Assembly: GCA_035765135.1 (NCBI GenBank)
Contig: DASTYE010000104.1
Span: 1-30,798, forward strand
Direction: 5' to 3'
DNA from: JAICNG01 sp035765135
Lineage (GTDB): Bacteria; Gemmatimonadota; Gemmatimonadetes; Gemmatimonadales; Gemmatimonadaceae
Length of the DNA stretch: 30,798 bases
Both the position numbers and the translations under genes were made by a program. A model generated the notes under the pieces. It had not been told where the DNA came from. It ran no database searches and was given only the letters and a program-made list of their open reading frames with translations. Positions 15,260-23,044 of the stretch are shown here, piece by piece (position 1 is the first letter of the stretch; each line of letters starts with the position of its first letter).

Positions 15260-16126
15260 CTACACGCGACAGATCTTGACGGCCTCCGCGAGTGATGTTC
15301 GCGGGTCGCGGGTCGGAATGAACTCCTGCGCAACATAGCCAGTGAATCCGGTCTCCGCGATCGCGCGCATGATCGCGGGGTAGTTCAGCTCCTGCGATGC
15401 ATCGATCTCGTGACGGCCCGGCACGCCGGCGGTGTGGAAGTGCGCGATGTACTGGTGATTGTCGCGGATCGTGCGGATCACGTCACCTTCCATGACCTGC
15501 ATGTGGTAGATGTCGTAGAGCAGCTTGAAGCGCTCCGATCCGATGCGCTTGACGAGCGCGACACCCCACGGCGTGCGGTCGCACTGGTAATCGGCATGAT
15601 CCACCTTGGAGTTCAACAGCTCCATGCAGATCGTGACGCCGTGACGCTCGGCCGCGGGGAGCAGCGGCTTGATGCCTCGTGCACACACGTCGAGCCCTTC
15701 CTCGTCATCCTGCCCTTCACGATTGCCCGAAAAGCAGATGAGGTTGGGCACGCCGGCCGCGGCGGCGAGTGGAATCGTTCGCTCGTACGCCGGAATGAGC
15801 CAGGCGTGATTCTCCGTTCGATTGAAGCCCTTGGTGAGGCGTGTCCGCGGATCTGGAACCGTGGCGTATCCCACCGCGCATGTGAGCCCGTGGGTTCGCG
15901 CGACGGCCCACTCGTCAGGCTCGAGCAGCTCGACCGAGTCGAGCCCGAGCTCGCGCGCCATTCGGGAGACTTCCTCGACCGACATGTGCCGGTACGGCCA
16001 CCGGCACACGGAGTGCTTGAATCGCGCCGCCGGTCCCGCGGCCTCGGCGACCGCCGCGCGGCCGGACGTCGCCGCAAACAACGCGGCCGCGCTCGCGCTC
16101 GTCTCGAGAAATCGACGCCGGTTCAT
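15260..16126 (-). CDS. Tat-exported sugar phosphate isomerase/epimerase-like (hydroxypyruvate isomerase type)
   Basis: The 288-residue product has a twin-arginine signal (MNRRRFLETSASAAALFAAT) and then a TIM barrel of the AP-endonuclease-2/xylose-isomerase-like superfamily. Visible metal-site strands include TICMELLNSKVDH, LLYDIYHMQVMEGD, IAHFHTAGVPGRHE and GYVAQEFIPTRDP, closest to hydroxypyruvate-isomerase-like proteins. The ATG at 16126 has GAGG 8 nt upstream and begins 10 nt after the GMC oxidoreductase stop. Export by Tat places it with the GMC enzyme, suggesting periplasmic handling of oxidised sugars or keto-sugars. The real substrate cannot be read from the sequence. Confidence 0.88.
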   Translation of the reverse strand: MNRRRFLETSASAAALFAATSGRAAVAEAAGPAARFKHSVCRWPYRHMSVEEVSRMARELGLDSVELLEPDEWAVARTHGLTCAVGYATVPDPRTRLTKGFNRTENHAWLIPAYERTIPLAAAAGVPNLICFSGNREGQDDEEGLDVCARGIKPLLPAAERHGVTICMELLNSKVDHADYQCDRTPWGVALVKRIGSERFKLLYDIYHMQVMEGDVIRTIRDNHQYIAHFHTAGVPGRHEIDASQELNYPAIMRAIAETGFTGYVAQEFIPTRDPRTSLAEAVKICRV

Positions 16127-16136
16127 GCGCGGAGCC

Positions 16137-17858
16137 TCAGAGGTTTCGGCGGTTGAGCTCGCGCACCGCGTGGTCGACCGCACGCGCGGTGAGCGCCATG
16201 TAGGTGATCGACGGGTTCTGGCACGCCGAGCTGGTCATGCAGGCGCCGTCGGTCACGTAGACGTTAGGCACGTCGTGGAGCTGGTTGTTGGCGTTGAGCG
16301 CCGACGTCTTCGGGTCGCGCCCCATTCGGGCGGTGCCCATCTCGTGAATGCCGAGGCCAGGCTCGGCGCCGAGGTCGCCCTCCTTGTGCCTGTCGAACGT
16401 ACTGACGTTCCGAACCCCGGCCGCCTCCAGCATCTCGCCGGCCTGCGCCCGCATGTCTTCCCGCATGGCGAGCTCGTTCGACGTCCACTCGCTGCTGATG
16501 CGGAGGAGCGGGATGCCCCACTTGTCGGTCTGCTGCGAGTCGAGCCAGGCGCGATTGTCCTTGTCGGGGAGCGCCTCCCCGAACGCCAACATGCTCACAC
16601 GCCACGGCCCCGGGTCGTGGAGCTTCTTCTTCAGCTCGACCCCGATGCCTGGCTCGCCGATCCCCCGGTTCCACCCGCCGCGACCGGCGCCGCCCTGGTA
16701 GCCATAGCCGCGCACGAACTTGAGCCGGTCGGAGGCAGGGCCGCGCAGATTGCGGAACCGCGGAATGTAGAACCCGTTAGGCCTATTTCCCTCGTAGTAG
16801 CGGTCCAACAATCCTGGAACCTCGCCGGCGCCCCCGACCATGAAGTGATGGTCCATCAGGAAGCGCCCCACCACGCCGCTGGAGTTCCCGAGTCCCTCGG
16901 GGAATCGGGACGACTTCGAGTTGAGCAGAATGCGCGTCGTGTTCAGCGTGGACGCGCAGAGGAAGATCACGTTGGCGTACACGTCGTGAAACTCACCGGT
17001 GCCGGTGTCCACGAAGCGCACACCGGTCGCGCGATCGCGTGACTCGTCGTAGAGCACGCTGTGCACGAGGCTGTTCGGGCGCAGCGTCAACTTTCCGGTC
17101 TTCCGAGCGGCGGGAAGCGTCGATGCCTGGCTCGAGAAGTACGAGCCGGTGGAGCATCCCCGGTAGCAGGGCCCGCAGTAGTGACATGGCTGCCGATCGC
17201 CGATCGGTTCCGTGAGCACGGCGCATCGCCCGATCGTGAGGTGCCGGCCGGGAAATGCCTTCTCGATTCCCGCCTTCACATGCTGCTCGGCCGCGTTCAG
17301 CTCCATCGGCTTCTGGAACTCACCGTCCGGAAGGTGCGGCAGGCCCAGCTTCTCCCCGGTGATGCCGGCGAAACGCTCGACGTAGCTGTACCACGGCTCG
17401 ACGTCCTTGTAGCGGATTGGCCAGTCGACCCCGTGCCCGTCGCGGAGGTTCGCCGTGAAATCGAGATCGCTCCAGCGATATGTCTGGCGTCCCCAGATCA
17501 GGGAGCGCCCCCCGACCTGGTTGCCCTGGATCCAGGTATAGGGCTTTTCCTCTATGTAAGGATGCTCCGCGTCCTTGATGAAGAGATGAACGCCGGCTTC
17601 GACGAACTGGCCGGTGCGCGCCTGTACCTGGTAGTCCTTCGCGAGCGGGCTCTCGGGCGTGATCCGCCGCTGGCGCATCGGGAACTCGTAGTCCCGCTTG
17701 TGCTCGGTGATGTAGTCCTTCTGATGCTCCACGTCGCGCCCGCGCTCGAGCACGAGCGTGCGAAGGCCTTTCTCGCACAGCTCCTTGGCGGCCCATCCGC
17801 CGCTGATTCCGGAGCCGACGACGATGGCGTCGTATTCCTCACGCTGCTGAAGAAGCAT
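16137..17858 (-). CDS. GMC-family FAD-dependent oxidoreductase (large catalytic subunit)
   Basis: The 573-residue product begins with the FAD-binding Rossmann motif (YDAIVVGSGISGGWAAKELCEKG, glycines at about 15-21) and keeps a Cys-rich segment (CHYCGPCYRGC). It ends with the GMC C-terminal domain holding LGIHEMGTARMGRDP and ACQNPSITYMALTARA, the catalytic His and Asn pair. The partner just upstream is a gluconate-2-dehydrogenase-subunit-3-like protein, the usual arrangement for membrane-associated sugar or sugar-acid dehydrogenases. No signal peptide is seen, so export would depend on the Tat signal of the partner; this is inference. ATG 17858 is preferred over GTG 17864. Electron acceptor and substrate are unknown. 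Confidence 0.9.
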   Translation of the reverse strand: MLLQQREEYDAIVVGSGISGGWAAKELCEKGLRTLVLERGRDVEHQKDYITEHKRDYEFPMRQRRITPESPLAKDYQVQARTGQFVEAGVHLFIKDAEHPYIEEKPYTWIQGNQVGGRSLIWGRQTYRWSDLDFTANLRDGHGVDWPIRYKDVEPWYSYVERFAGITGEKLGLPHLPDGEFQKPMELNAAEQHVKAGIEKAFPGRHLTIGRCAVLTEPIGDRQPCHYCGPCYRGCSTGSYFSSQASTLPAARKTGKLTLRPNSLVHSVLYDESRDRATGVRFVDTGTGEFHDVYANVIFLCASTLNTTRILLNSKSSRFPEGLGNSSGVVGRFLMDHHFMVGGAGEVPGLLDRYYEGNRPNGFYIPRFRNLRGPASDRLKFVRGYGYQGGAGRGGWNRGIGEPGIGVELKKKLHDPGPWRVSMLAFGEALPDKDNRAWLDSQQTDKWGIPLLRISSEWTSNELAMREDMRAQAGEMLEAAGVRNVSTFDRHKEGDLGAEPGLGIHEMGTARMGRDPKTSALNANNQLHDVPNVYVTDGACMTSSACQNPSITYMALTARAVDHAVRELNRRNL

Positions 17859-17894
17859 GACCACTCGCTCGGGGGTGACCGTGTCCGTGCCCCG

Positions 17895-18599
17895 TTAGGC
17901 CCAGCTCGGGGTTCCGGGCGTATAGGGGATGTCGCGGTAGGGTTTCATCGGGTTGACGCGAAGCTCCTGCGTCTGCCCGACCTCGGACGTGTAATAGCCG
18001 ACGATGGCGAGCTCCTTCATCATCCGGAAGAAGCTCTCCGGTCCGACGTCGGCGGGATCCGGCGGCTCGGCCGCGGCATCAGCCGGTGTCTGACCGACAC
18101 CCTGACCCACCTGGACGTCGGATTCCTGCGAGCGAGGCGACACAGGCGTCCCGGCAGGCTCTCGGCCGGCGATCACTGCCTCCTGGAACGCGAGGCGATC
18201 CATCTCCGCGATGATCGCCGTCTGCTCGGCGGCGGTCAGGTCGGTGAACGCTTTCTGGTGCGTGCGGCGTGTGCGCGCGTCGAGTCGCGCGAGCCCTGAG
18301 AGAAAGCGCTCCTTGTCGTCGGCCGCGAAATGATCGCTCAGCATTGTGTCGATGAATCGATCGACCTGAGCGGCGCCCGCGCCGGGCGTCTCGGTTTCCG
18401 GAATGATCGTCCCGGCGACCGCGACGATGAGCGCGCTCTGTTCCGGTGTCAGCGTGCGCGGCGTCCAGGCCTCGGTCGCCGGCGCTTGCCGGTCGCCGCA
18501 TCCCGCGAGCACCGCGGCGATCGTCGGTGCGGAGAGGGTGCCGCCGAGCAGCATGGCGGCCCGGCGCAACGCTTCGCGACGAGTGATGTCGGTGGGGAT
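17895..18599 (-). CDS. Gluconate 2-dehydrogenase subunit 3-like Tat lipoprotein, probable ATC start
   Basis: The product has about 234 residues. The N-terminus TDITRREALRRAAMLLGG carries a twin-arginine motif, and LAAVLAGC-like text (IAAVLAGCG) gives a lipobox Cys. The body (LTPEQSALIVAVAGTIIPETETPGAG, then DRFIDTMLSDHF and FFRMMKELAIVGYYTSEVG) matches the gluconate-2-dehydrogenase subunit 3 family, which partners GMC oxidoreductases. No ATG, GTG or TTG lies near the signal peptide. A perfect AAGGAGG (18606-18612) sits 6 nt before an in-frame ATC at 18599, giving a product of typical length that starts just before the RR motif. An upstream ATG at 18662 would add 21 Pro/Arg-rich residues and bury the ribosome site inside the gene. 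It heads the GMC operon. Confidence 0.82.
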   Translation of the reverse strand: MPTDITRREALRRAAMLLGGTLSAPTIAAVLAGCGDRQAPATEAWTPRTLTPEQSALIVAVAGTIIPETETPGAGAAQVDRFIDTMLSDHFAADDKERFLSGLARLDARTRRTHQKAFTDLTAAEQTAIIAEMDRLAFQEAVIAGREPAGTPVSPRSQESDVQVGQGVGQTPADAAAEPPDPADVGPESFFRMMKELAIVGYYTSEVGQTQELRVNPMKPYRDIPYTPGTPSWA

Positions 18600-18605
18600 G
18601 TCCGG

Positions 18606-18612
18606 CCTCCTT
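18606..18612 (-). promoter_or_regulatory. Strong Shine-Dalgarno in front of an ATC codon
   Basis: AAGGAGG on the minus strand lies 6 nt from ATC (18599-18597) and has no ATG, GTG or TTG at a usable distance downstream. It decides the start of the subunit-3-like gene. Confidence 0.6.
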
Positions 18613-18689
18613 GGCGGCGAGGTCAGGGGATGGGGTGGGACCCAACGTGCGGGGCGCGGCATCGCCTGTCAAGCGAAGAATTGTGGCTT

Positions 18690-18713
18690 GTGCGCCGCGA
18701 GACGCGGCGGCAC
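18690..18713. other. GC-rich hairpin in the divergent intergenic region
   Basis: GTGC and CCGCG (18690-18699) pair with CGCGG and GCAC (18703-18713) around an AGA loop, with small bulges. It lies in the 151-bp gap between the divergent subunit-3-like gene and the selenoprotein, in the leader of the latter. Its function is unknown. Confidence 0.35.
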
Positions 18714-18750
18714 TTTGGGGTCCCCATGCGATGAGCGCGAGGAAAAGGCG

Positions 18751-19356
18751 ATGAAGCCGATGTTTCTCCAGGAAGTCGAGGCGTACGAGCCGGCAGGGCC
18801 GCGCGGTACCACCTTCGCGAAAATGCGAGAGGTCGGGGCGCCGATCCCCCAGATCATGCATCTGTTCGCCTTCAAGCAGCGGTGGACAGACCATCTGTCG
18901 CGTTTCACCCAGGAGGTGATGCGGGGTCCCTCCTGCCTGTCCCCGGGCCAGCGCGAGCTGATCGCCGCCCTCACGTCGAAGCTGAACGCGTGTCCGTTTT
19001 GAACGGGCTCTCACGCCGCGGTCGCGGCGGAGCTGCTCGGGGATCGCGCGCTGGTGGAAGCGGTTCTCGAGAACATCGAGACGGCGCCGGTTTCGGAGAA
19101 GGACCGCGCCCTGTACGCCTTCATTCGCAAGGCGAACGCCGACTCTACCTCGATCCGCCAGAGCGACATCGATGCCGTTCGGTCGGTCGGCTGGTCGGAG
19201 GAGGCGCTCTACGATGCGATCACCGTCCACGCCCTGTTTCGCTTCTACAACGCGTGGATCGACGTGACCGGTGTGAGCGACATGCCGGCGTTCGCGTACG
19301 AGATGTCGGGGAAACGGCTGGCGACCGCCGGATATGCGAGCGACGTAGCGCCGTAG
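18751..19356 (+). CDS. AhpD/carboxymuconolactone-decarboxylase-like selenoprotein (CxxU, TGA at 19000-19002 read as Sec)
   Basis: Reading through one in-frame TGA gives a 201-residue protein that starts MKPMFLQEVEAYEPAGPRG and ends at TAG 19354-19356. Around the TGA the text is LNACPF-U-TGSHAAVAAELL, exactly the N-x-C-x-x-C-x-x-x-H redox motif of AhpD-like/CMD-family peroxidase-related proteins, with Sec84 in place of the second Cys (Cys81, His88). The preceding helix (LSPGQRELIAALTSK) and the following half (ALYDAITVHALFRFYNAWIDVTG) are also family-like. Frame and codon bias continue unchanged past the TGA, and a SECIS-like hairpin follows 17 nt downstream. The likely role is reduction of peroxides or related electrophiles by a selenenylsulfide. 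GAGG lies 8 nt before the ATG. A sequencing error or a pseudogene is the alternative; Sec machinery must be present elsewhere. Confidence 0.85.
19010..19032 (+). promoter_or_regulatory. Bacterial SECIS element for Sec insertion at TGA 19000
   Basis: CUC-(A)-CGCCGC pairs with GCGGCG-GAG: nine base pairs with one bulged A, closed by the loop GGUC (19020-19023). The GGU(C) apical loop is what SelB recognises in known bacterial SECIS elements such as E. coli fdhF. The loop begins 17 nt after the TGA, within the usual range. The hairpin lies inside the coding region, as expected for bacteria. Confidence 0.8.
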
Positions 19357-19419
19357 CACCTCCCACCCGAATACACGCCGTCCTCCATCGTCCCCGCGAA
19401 GTTCGCTATTTTCCCAACG

Positions 19420-19514
19420 TGAGGAACGAGGATTGAGGACTGAGGAAGTCGTTGAACTAGTCCTGCACGCGCCCGGTTCAATCGAATTCCTCAGTCCTCG
19501 TTGCTCGTTCCTCA
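19420..19514. repeat. 28-bp imperfect inverted repeat, purine-rich strand, intergenic
   Basis: The arm 19420-19447 (TGAGGAACGAG....GAGGACTGAGGAA) returns inverted at 19487-19514 with four central mismatches. An inner TTGAAC/GTTCAA pair extends the stem. It fills most of the gap between the selenoprotein and the dehydratase, and its right arm ends 15 nt before the dehydratase ATG. The arm is itself built of degenerate GAGGA(A)C words. It may act as terminator or RNA processing site. Confidence 0.7.
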
Positions 19515-19529
19515 TTTGCTGGTCTCCCC

Positions 19530-20504
19530 ATGTCCATTAGTGCCCCGCCCCAGATCCTCGTTCCTCTCGCCGACATCCGCGACGCCGCGAGCCGGCTTCG
19601 TGGAGTCGCCGTCCGGACGCCGCTTCTTCCCGCCGAAGAGATCGATCGCGACACCCGCGTGTGGCTCAAGCCGGAAATGCTCCAGCGCACCGGGGCATTC
19701 AAGTTTCGTGGCGCGTATACCTTCCTCTCACGGTTGACGCCGGAAGCCCGCGCGCGCGGAGTCATCGCGCCATCGTCGGGTAATCACGCGCAGGCGGTGG
19801 CTGCCGCCGCGCAACTGTTCGGCGTCCGAGCGACCGTCGTGATGCCGACGACCGTGACGCCAGCAAAGCGGGCCGGTGCGGAGCGGTTAGGCGCAACGGT
19901 CGTCCTCGCCGGTACGACGACCAAGGACCGCATGGATCGCGCGGTCGAGCTGGTGGAAGAGCAGGGGATGACGCTCGTTCCTCCGTACGATGATCCGGTG
20001 ATCATCGCCGGGCAGGGGACGGCCGGGCTCGAGATCGCCGAGGATCTTCCGGGCGTTCGCACGGTGATCGTTCCCGTCGGGGGCGGCGGTCTGAGCGCGG
20101 GGGTGGCGACCGCCGTCAAATCGCTCGTGCCGTCGGCACGCGTGATCGGCGTCGAGCCGGCCGGCGCGCCCAAGCTCTCGCGAGCCCGCGCGGCGGGACG
20201 TCCCGTTCTCCTCGACCACTCGAGCTCTCTCGCGGACGGTCTCCTGGCCGTGCAGATCGGCACGCTGAATTTCGCGCACCATCAGGCGTATCTCGACGAC
20301 GTCGTCACCGTGCCTGACGAGGCACTTCGCGATGCGATGCGGTGGCTTCTCGACCGCGCCAAGATCGTCGCCGAGCCGAGCGGAGCGATCACGTTCGCGG
20401 CGCTGCAGACCGGAGCGGTGCGCGCCAGTGGCGACACGGTATGCGTGCTCAGCGGCGGCAACATCGAGTGGACAGGACTGCGTGACCTCCTCGGCGATCG
20501 CTAA
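19530..20504 (+). CDS. PLP-dependent threonine/serine dehydratase family enzyme
   Basis: The 324-residue product is a fold-type II PLP enzyme. The cofactor lysine is in GAFKFRGA (Lys58), the substrate loop is SSGNHAQAVA, and the phosphate-binding glycine loop is VGGGGLSAG. The C-terminal SGGNIEW segment is the usual end of the cofactor pocket. It has no ACT regulatory domain, so it resembles the short catabolic threonine ammonia-lyases or serine racemases rather than long biosynthetic IlvA. The expected reaction is threonine to 2-oxobutanoate (or serine to pyruvate) plus ammonia; substrate choice is not certain. Its last 23 bases overlap the diguanylate cyclase gene, so these are probably co-transcribed. 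Confidence 0.9.
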   Translation: MSISAPPQILVPLADIRDAASRLRGVAVRTPLLPAEEIDRDTRVWLKPEMLQRTGAFKFRGAYTFLSRLTPEARARGVIAPSSGNHAQAVAAAAQLFGVRATVVMPTTVTPAKRAGAERLGATVVLAGTTTKDRMDRAVELVEEQGMTLVPPYDDPVIIAGQGTAGLEIAEDLPGVRTVIVPVGGGGLSAGVATAVKSLVPSARVIGVEPAGAPKLSRARAAGRPVLLDHSSSLADGLLAVQIGTLNFAHHQAYLDDVVTVPDEALRDAMRWLLDRAKIVAEPSGAITFAALQTGAVRASGDTVCVLSGGNIEWTGLRDLLGDR

Positions 20505-21972
20505 GCCGAGGATCGTCGTCGTCGATGACGACGAGGCGCTCCTGAAGACCGTGTCCTGGATTCTCAAGGAGCACGGATACGACGTCGTCGCGGTACCGGG
20601 CTCGCGTCTGCTCCTCGAGCAGCTCGAGTCGTCGATCCCGGACCTGGTGCTGCTCGACATCATGATGCCCGACCTCGATGGATTCGAGGTGCTGGAACGC
20701 ATCCGCAGCGACGACCGGTGGCGTGACCTGCCGGTGTTGATGATCTCCGCCATGCCGCCCGAGGAGGCCGCGGTTCGAACGCTCGGGCTCGGGGCCTCCG
20801 ACTTCGTTGCCAAGCCCTTCCGTGTTCGAGAGCTGCTCGCGCGCATTCAGGCGCAGCTGCGCTCGCGAGAAGCGCTCACGCGCACTCGCAAGGAGCTGCA
20901 ACACACGGAGGTCCAGCTCCAGCGTGCGCGCGACGAAGCGGAAAGTCGTCGGCAGCTCGTGGACATCCTGCACGAGGTGACGGGGGATTTGTCGCCCGAC
21001 GAAATCTACCACATCCTCGTCAGGCGGGTGGCGCGCGCGCTGAATCTGTCGCACTGTTCACTCGTGTTCGCGCGTCCGGGAGATGCCGTCGGCCTCGTCG
21101 CAACGGCGTACGAGAACCCTCAGCTGCGGGACTTCGAGATCCGGCTCGACCGGTATCCGGAGATTCGCACGGCGCTGGATCGCGGCGAACCGGTGCTCAT
21201 CGAGGATGTACTGACGAGCCCCCTGTACGAGGACGTGCGGAGCGACTGGGATCGCAGCGGCACGGTGGTGTCGATTCGCTCCGTGATCGCACTTCCGTTT
21301 CACATCGACCGACAGCTCGCGGGGGTGTTCTTTCTGCGTACGACGCGCCACGAGACGCCGCTGCGCCGCGACGACGTGGAGTTCGCCGATGCCGTCATCA
21401 AGGCGGCCGTCGCCGCCATCGAGAAGGCGCGCGTCATCGAGCGGACCAAAGCCGACAAGGCGCGGCTCGAAATGCTGGCGATCACCGACCCGCTCACGCT
21501 CACACTCAACCGACGCGCGCTCGTCGACCGTCTCGATGAGGAGATGGAGCGCGCTCGGCGATACGGGCTGGTGCTCACGCTGCTCATGATCGACCTCGAC
21601 CACTTCAAGCGCGTCAACGACACCCACGGCCATCTCGTCGGCGACGATGTATTGCGGGAAGTGTCGATGATCATTCAGCGCGAGGTTCGTACCGTGGACA
21701 TCGTCGCGCGATATGGCGGTGAGGAGTTCGTCGTCGTCCTTCCCGAGACGGCCGAGGAAGGCGCGGTCGCGTTCGCCGAGCGGGTGCGGCAGCGGATCGC
21801 CGAGCACCGCATTGCCGGCGCCGAAGGGGAGGAGCCGCTGAGCCTGACGGTGAGCATCGGGGTGGCGACGTTCCCGTCGGCCAGCATCGAGACGACGGAC
21901 GATCTCATCTCGCACGCGGACGACGCACTGTACCGCGCCAAGGCGGAAGGGCGAAACAAGGTGCGCGCGTGA
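20482..21972 (+). CDS. REC-GAF-GGDEF diguanylate cyclase response regulator
   Basis: The 496-residue product starts with a receiver domain (IVVVDDDEALLKTV, phospho-acceptor Asp59 in LVLLDIMMPD, Lys in FVAKPF), then a short coiled coil and a GAF domain (roughly 165-320: RRVARALNLSHCSLVFARPG, VIALPFHIDRQLAGVFFLR). The C-terminal GGDEF domain has an intact active site (RYGGEEF, residues 410-416) and an inhibitory I-site RTVD (403-406) five residues before it. It should make c-di-GMP when phosphorylated and be product-inhibited. No histidine kinase is adjacent. GTG 20482 is the start consistent with the REC N-terminus, with AGGA just upstream; the frame further upstream is only the shadow of the dehydratase gene. 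It may supply ligand for the three c-di-GMP riboswitches in this window. Confidence 0.93.
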   Translation: MTSSAIAKPRIVVVDDDEALLKTVSWILKEHGYDVVAVPGSRLLLEQLESSIPDLVLLDIMMPDLDGFEVLERIRSDDRWRDLPVLMISAMPPEEAAVRTLGLGASDFVAKPFRVRELLARIQAQLRSREALTRTRKELQHTEVQLQRARDEAESRRQLVDILHEVTGDLSPDEIYHILVRRVARALNLSHCSLVFARPGDAVGLVATAYENPQLRDFEIRLDRYPEIRTALDRGEPVLIEDVLTSPLYEDVRSDWDRSGTVVSIRSVIALPFHIDRQLAGVFFLRTTRHETPLRRDDVEFADAVIKAAVAAIEKARVIERTKADKARLEMLAITDPLTLTLNRRALVDRLDEEMERARRYGLVLTLLMIDLDHFKRVNDTHGHLVGDDVLREVSMIIQREVRTVDIVARYGGEEFVVVLPETAEEGAVAFAERVRQRIAEHRIAGAEGEEPLSLTVSIGVATFPSASIETTDDLISHADDALYRAKAEGRNKVRA

Positions 21973-23039
21973 CGATGCGCTGCCCGCGGTGCGGCACCGT
22001 CTACGAGAGCAACGCGCGCGTCTGCGCGCGAGACGGGGTCGCTCTCGTGCAGGAACCCCGCTCCCCGACGGGCCGCAGCGCCGAGTGGCCGAAGTTCGGA
22101 AGCGCGAAGTCCGGTACGCCAGCCGAGCCGCCGACAACCGCCACCATGGCCGGCCGAGTTCTCGACGAGCGGTACCGCATCGAGCGAAAGGTCGGCGAGG
22201 GCGGCATGTCCTTCGTGTATCTCGCGCACGACATGAAGACGAAGGAGCGCGTCGCGATCAAGATTCTCTCGCCCGCGCTCTCGGCCGACCGCAACTCCCT
22301 CGCGCGATTGAGGCGAGAGGCTTCGCTCGCGGGGCGGCTCGCGCACCCTAACGTCTGTCACATTATCCGGCTCGGGGAGACGGACACGGGGATGGTGTAC
22401 GTCGTGATGCCGTTCGTGGAGGGCGAGCTGCTCTGCGACCGGACGCACCGTCTGGGACACATTCCGCTCGCCGAGGCGGTCCCGTTCGTTCGAGACATCG
22501 CGGCCGGGCTGCAGGTGGCCCATCAGCTCCGCATCATCCACCGCGATCTCAAGCCGGAGAACGTCATGCTCTGCCGCGAGCCTGGCGGTGCCGAGCGCGC
22601 GGTAGTGATGGATTTCGGACTGGCGAAGGATCGGCGCGCCGGCCCGGAGGCCGAAAAGCTCACCGCCACCGGGATCGTGTTAGGCACGCCGGAGTTCATG
22701 AGTCCCGAACAGCTGCGCGGGAAGCAGCTCGATCCGCGCTCGGACATCTACTCGCTGGCGCTGATGACGTTCGAGATGTTGACGGGAAAGCTCCCATTCG
22801 AGGGTCGGAACCAGCAAGAGCTGATGATCGCGCGGCTGCGGAGCGATCCGATTCCGTTACGGAAAATGCGCCCCGACCTGCAATTCCCGGCCGAAGTGGA
22901 GCGCGTGCTGTTGAAGGGGATGGCGAGGGACGCGAACGACCGCTTCGCCACGGCCCCCGATTTCGCCGAGGCGCTGAAGCGCGCCGCGTCGGGCGACACG
23001 ACGGAGCTCGGGTTTCTGGATCGGCTGTTAGGACGCTGA
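21969..23039 (+). CDS. Zinc-ribbon Ser/Thr protein kinase (Hanks type)
   Basis: The 356-residue product has an N-terminal zinc-ribbon-like motif (MRCPRCGTVYESNARVCARDG), a Pro/Ser linker, and a full eukaryote-like kinase domain from about residue 69. Visible motifs are the G-loop GEGGMSFV, catalytic Lys98 (VAIKIL), HRDLKPEN, DFGLAK, GTPEFMSPEQL and DIYSLALMTFEMLTGKLPFEG. There is no transmembrane segment or sensory C-terminal domain, so it is cytosolic with input perhaps through the zinc ribbon. It starts GTG at 21969, overlapping the cyclase stop by 4 bp (ATG 21975 is an alternative), which indicates tight coupling with the c-di-GMP gene. Targets are unknown. Confidence 0.93.
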   Translation: MTMRCPRCGTVYESNARVCARDGVALVQEPRSPTGRSAEWPKFGSAKSGTPAEPPTTATMAGRVLDERYRIERKVGEGGMSFVYLAHDMKTKERVAIKILSPALSADRNSLARLRREASLAGRLAHPNVCHIIRLGETDTGMVYVVMPFVEGELLCDRTHRLGHIPLAEAVPFVRDIAAGLQVAHQLRIIHRDLKPENVMLCREPGGAERAVVMDFGLAKDRRAGPEAEKLTATGIVLGTPEFMSPEQLRGKQLDPRSDIYSLALMTFEMLTGKLPFEGRNQQELMIARLRSDPIPLRKMRPDLQFPAEVERVLLKGMARDANDRFATAPDFAEALKRAASGDTTELGFLDRLLGR

Positions 23040-23044
23040 ACGGC

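Noticed and set aside
19000..19002. TGA as an ordinary stop or pseudogene mutation in the CMD-like gene
   Set aside because: It replaces precisely the catalytic Cys, the frame and coding character continue, and a GGUC-loop hairpin follows at SECIS distance. The pseudogene reading remains only as a fallback if Sec genes are absent.
18079..19515. 478-codon minus-strand open frame covering the selenoprotein and subunit-3 region
   Set aside because: No recognisable domain. It is antisense to the CMD-like gene and frame-shifted against the subunit-3-like gene.
21058..22137. 359-codon minus-strand open frame under the diguanylate cyclase
   Set aside because: Shadow of the GAF-GGDEF coding sequence.
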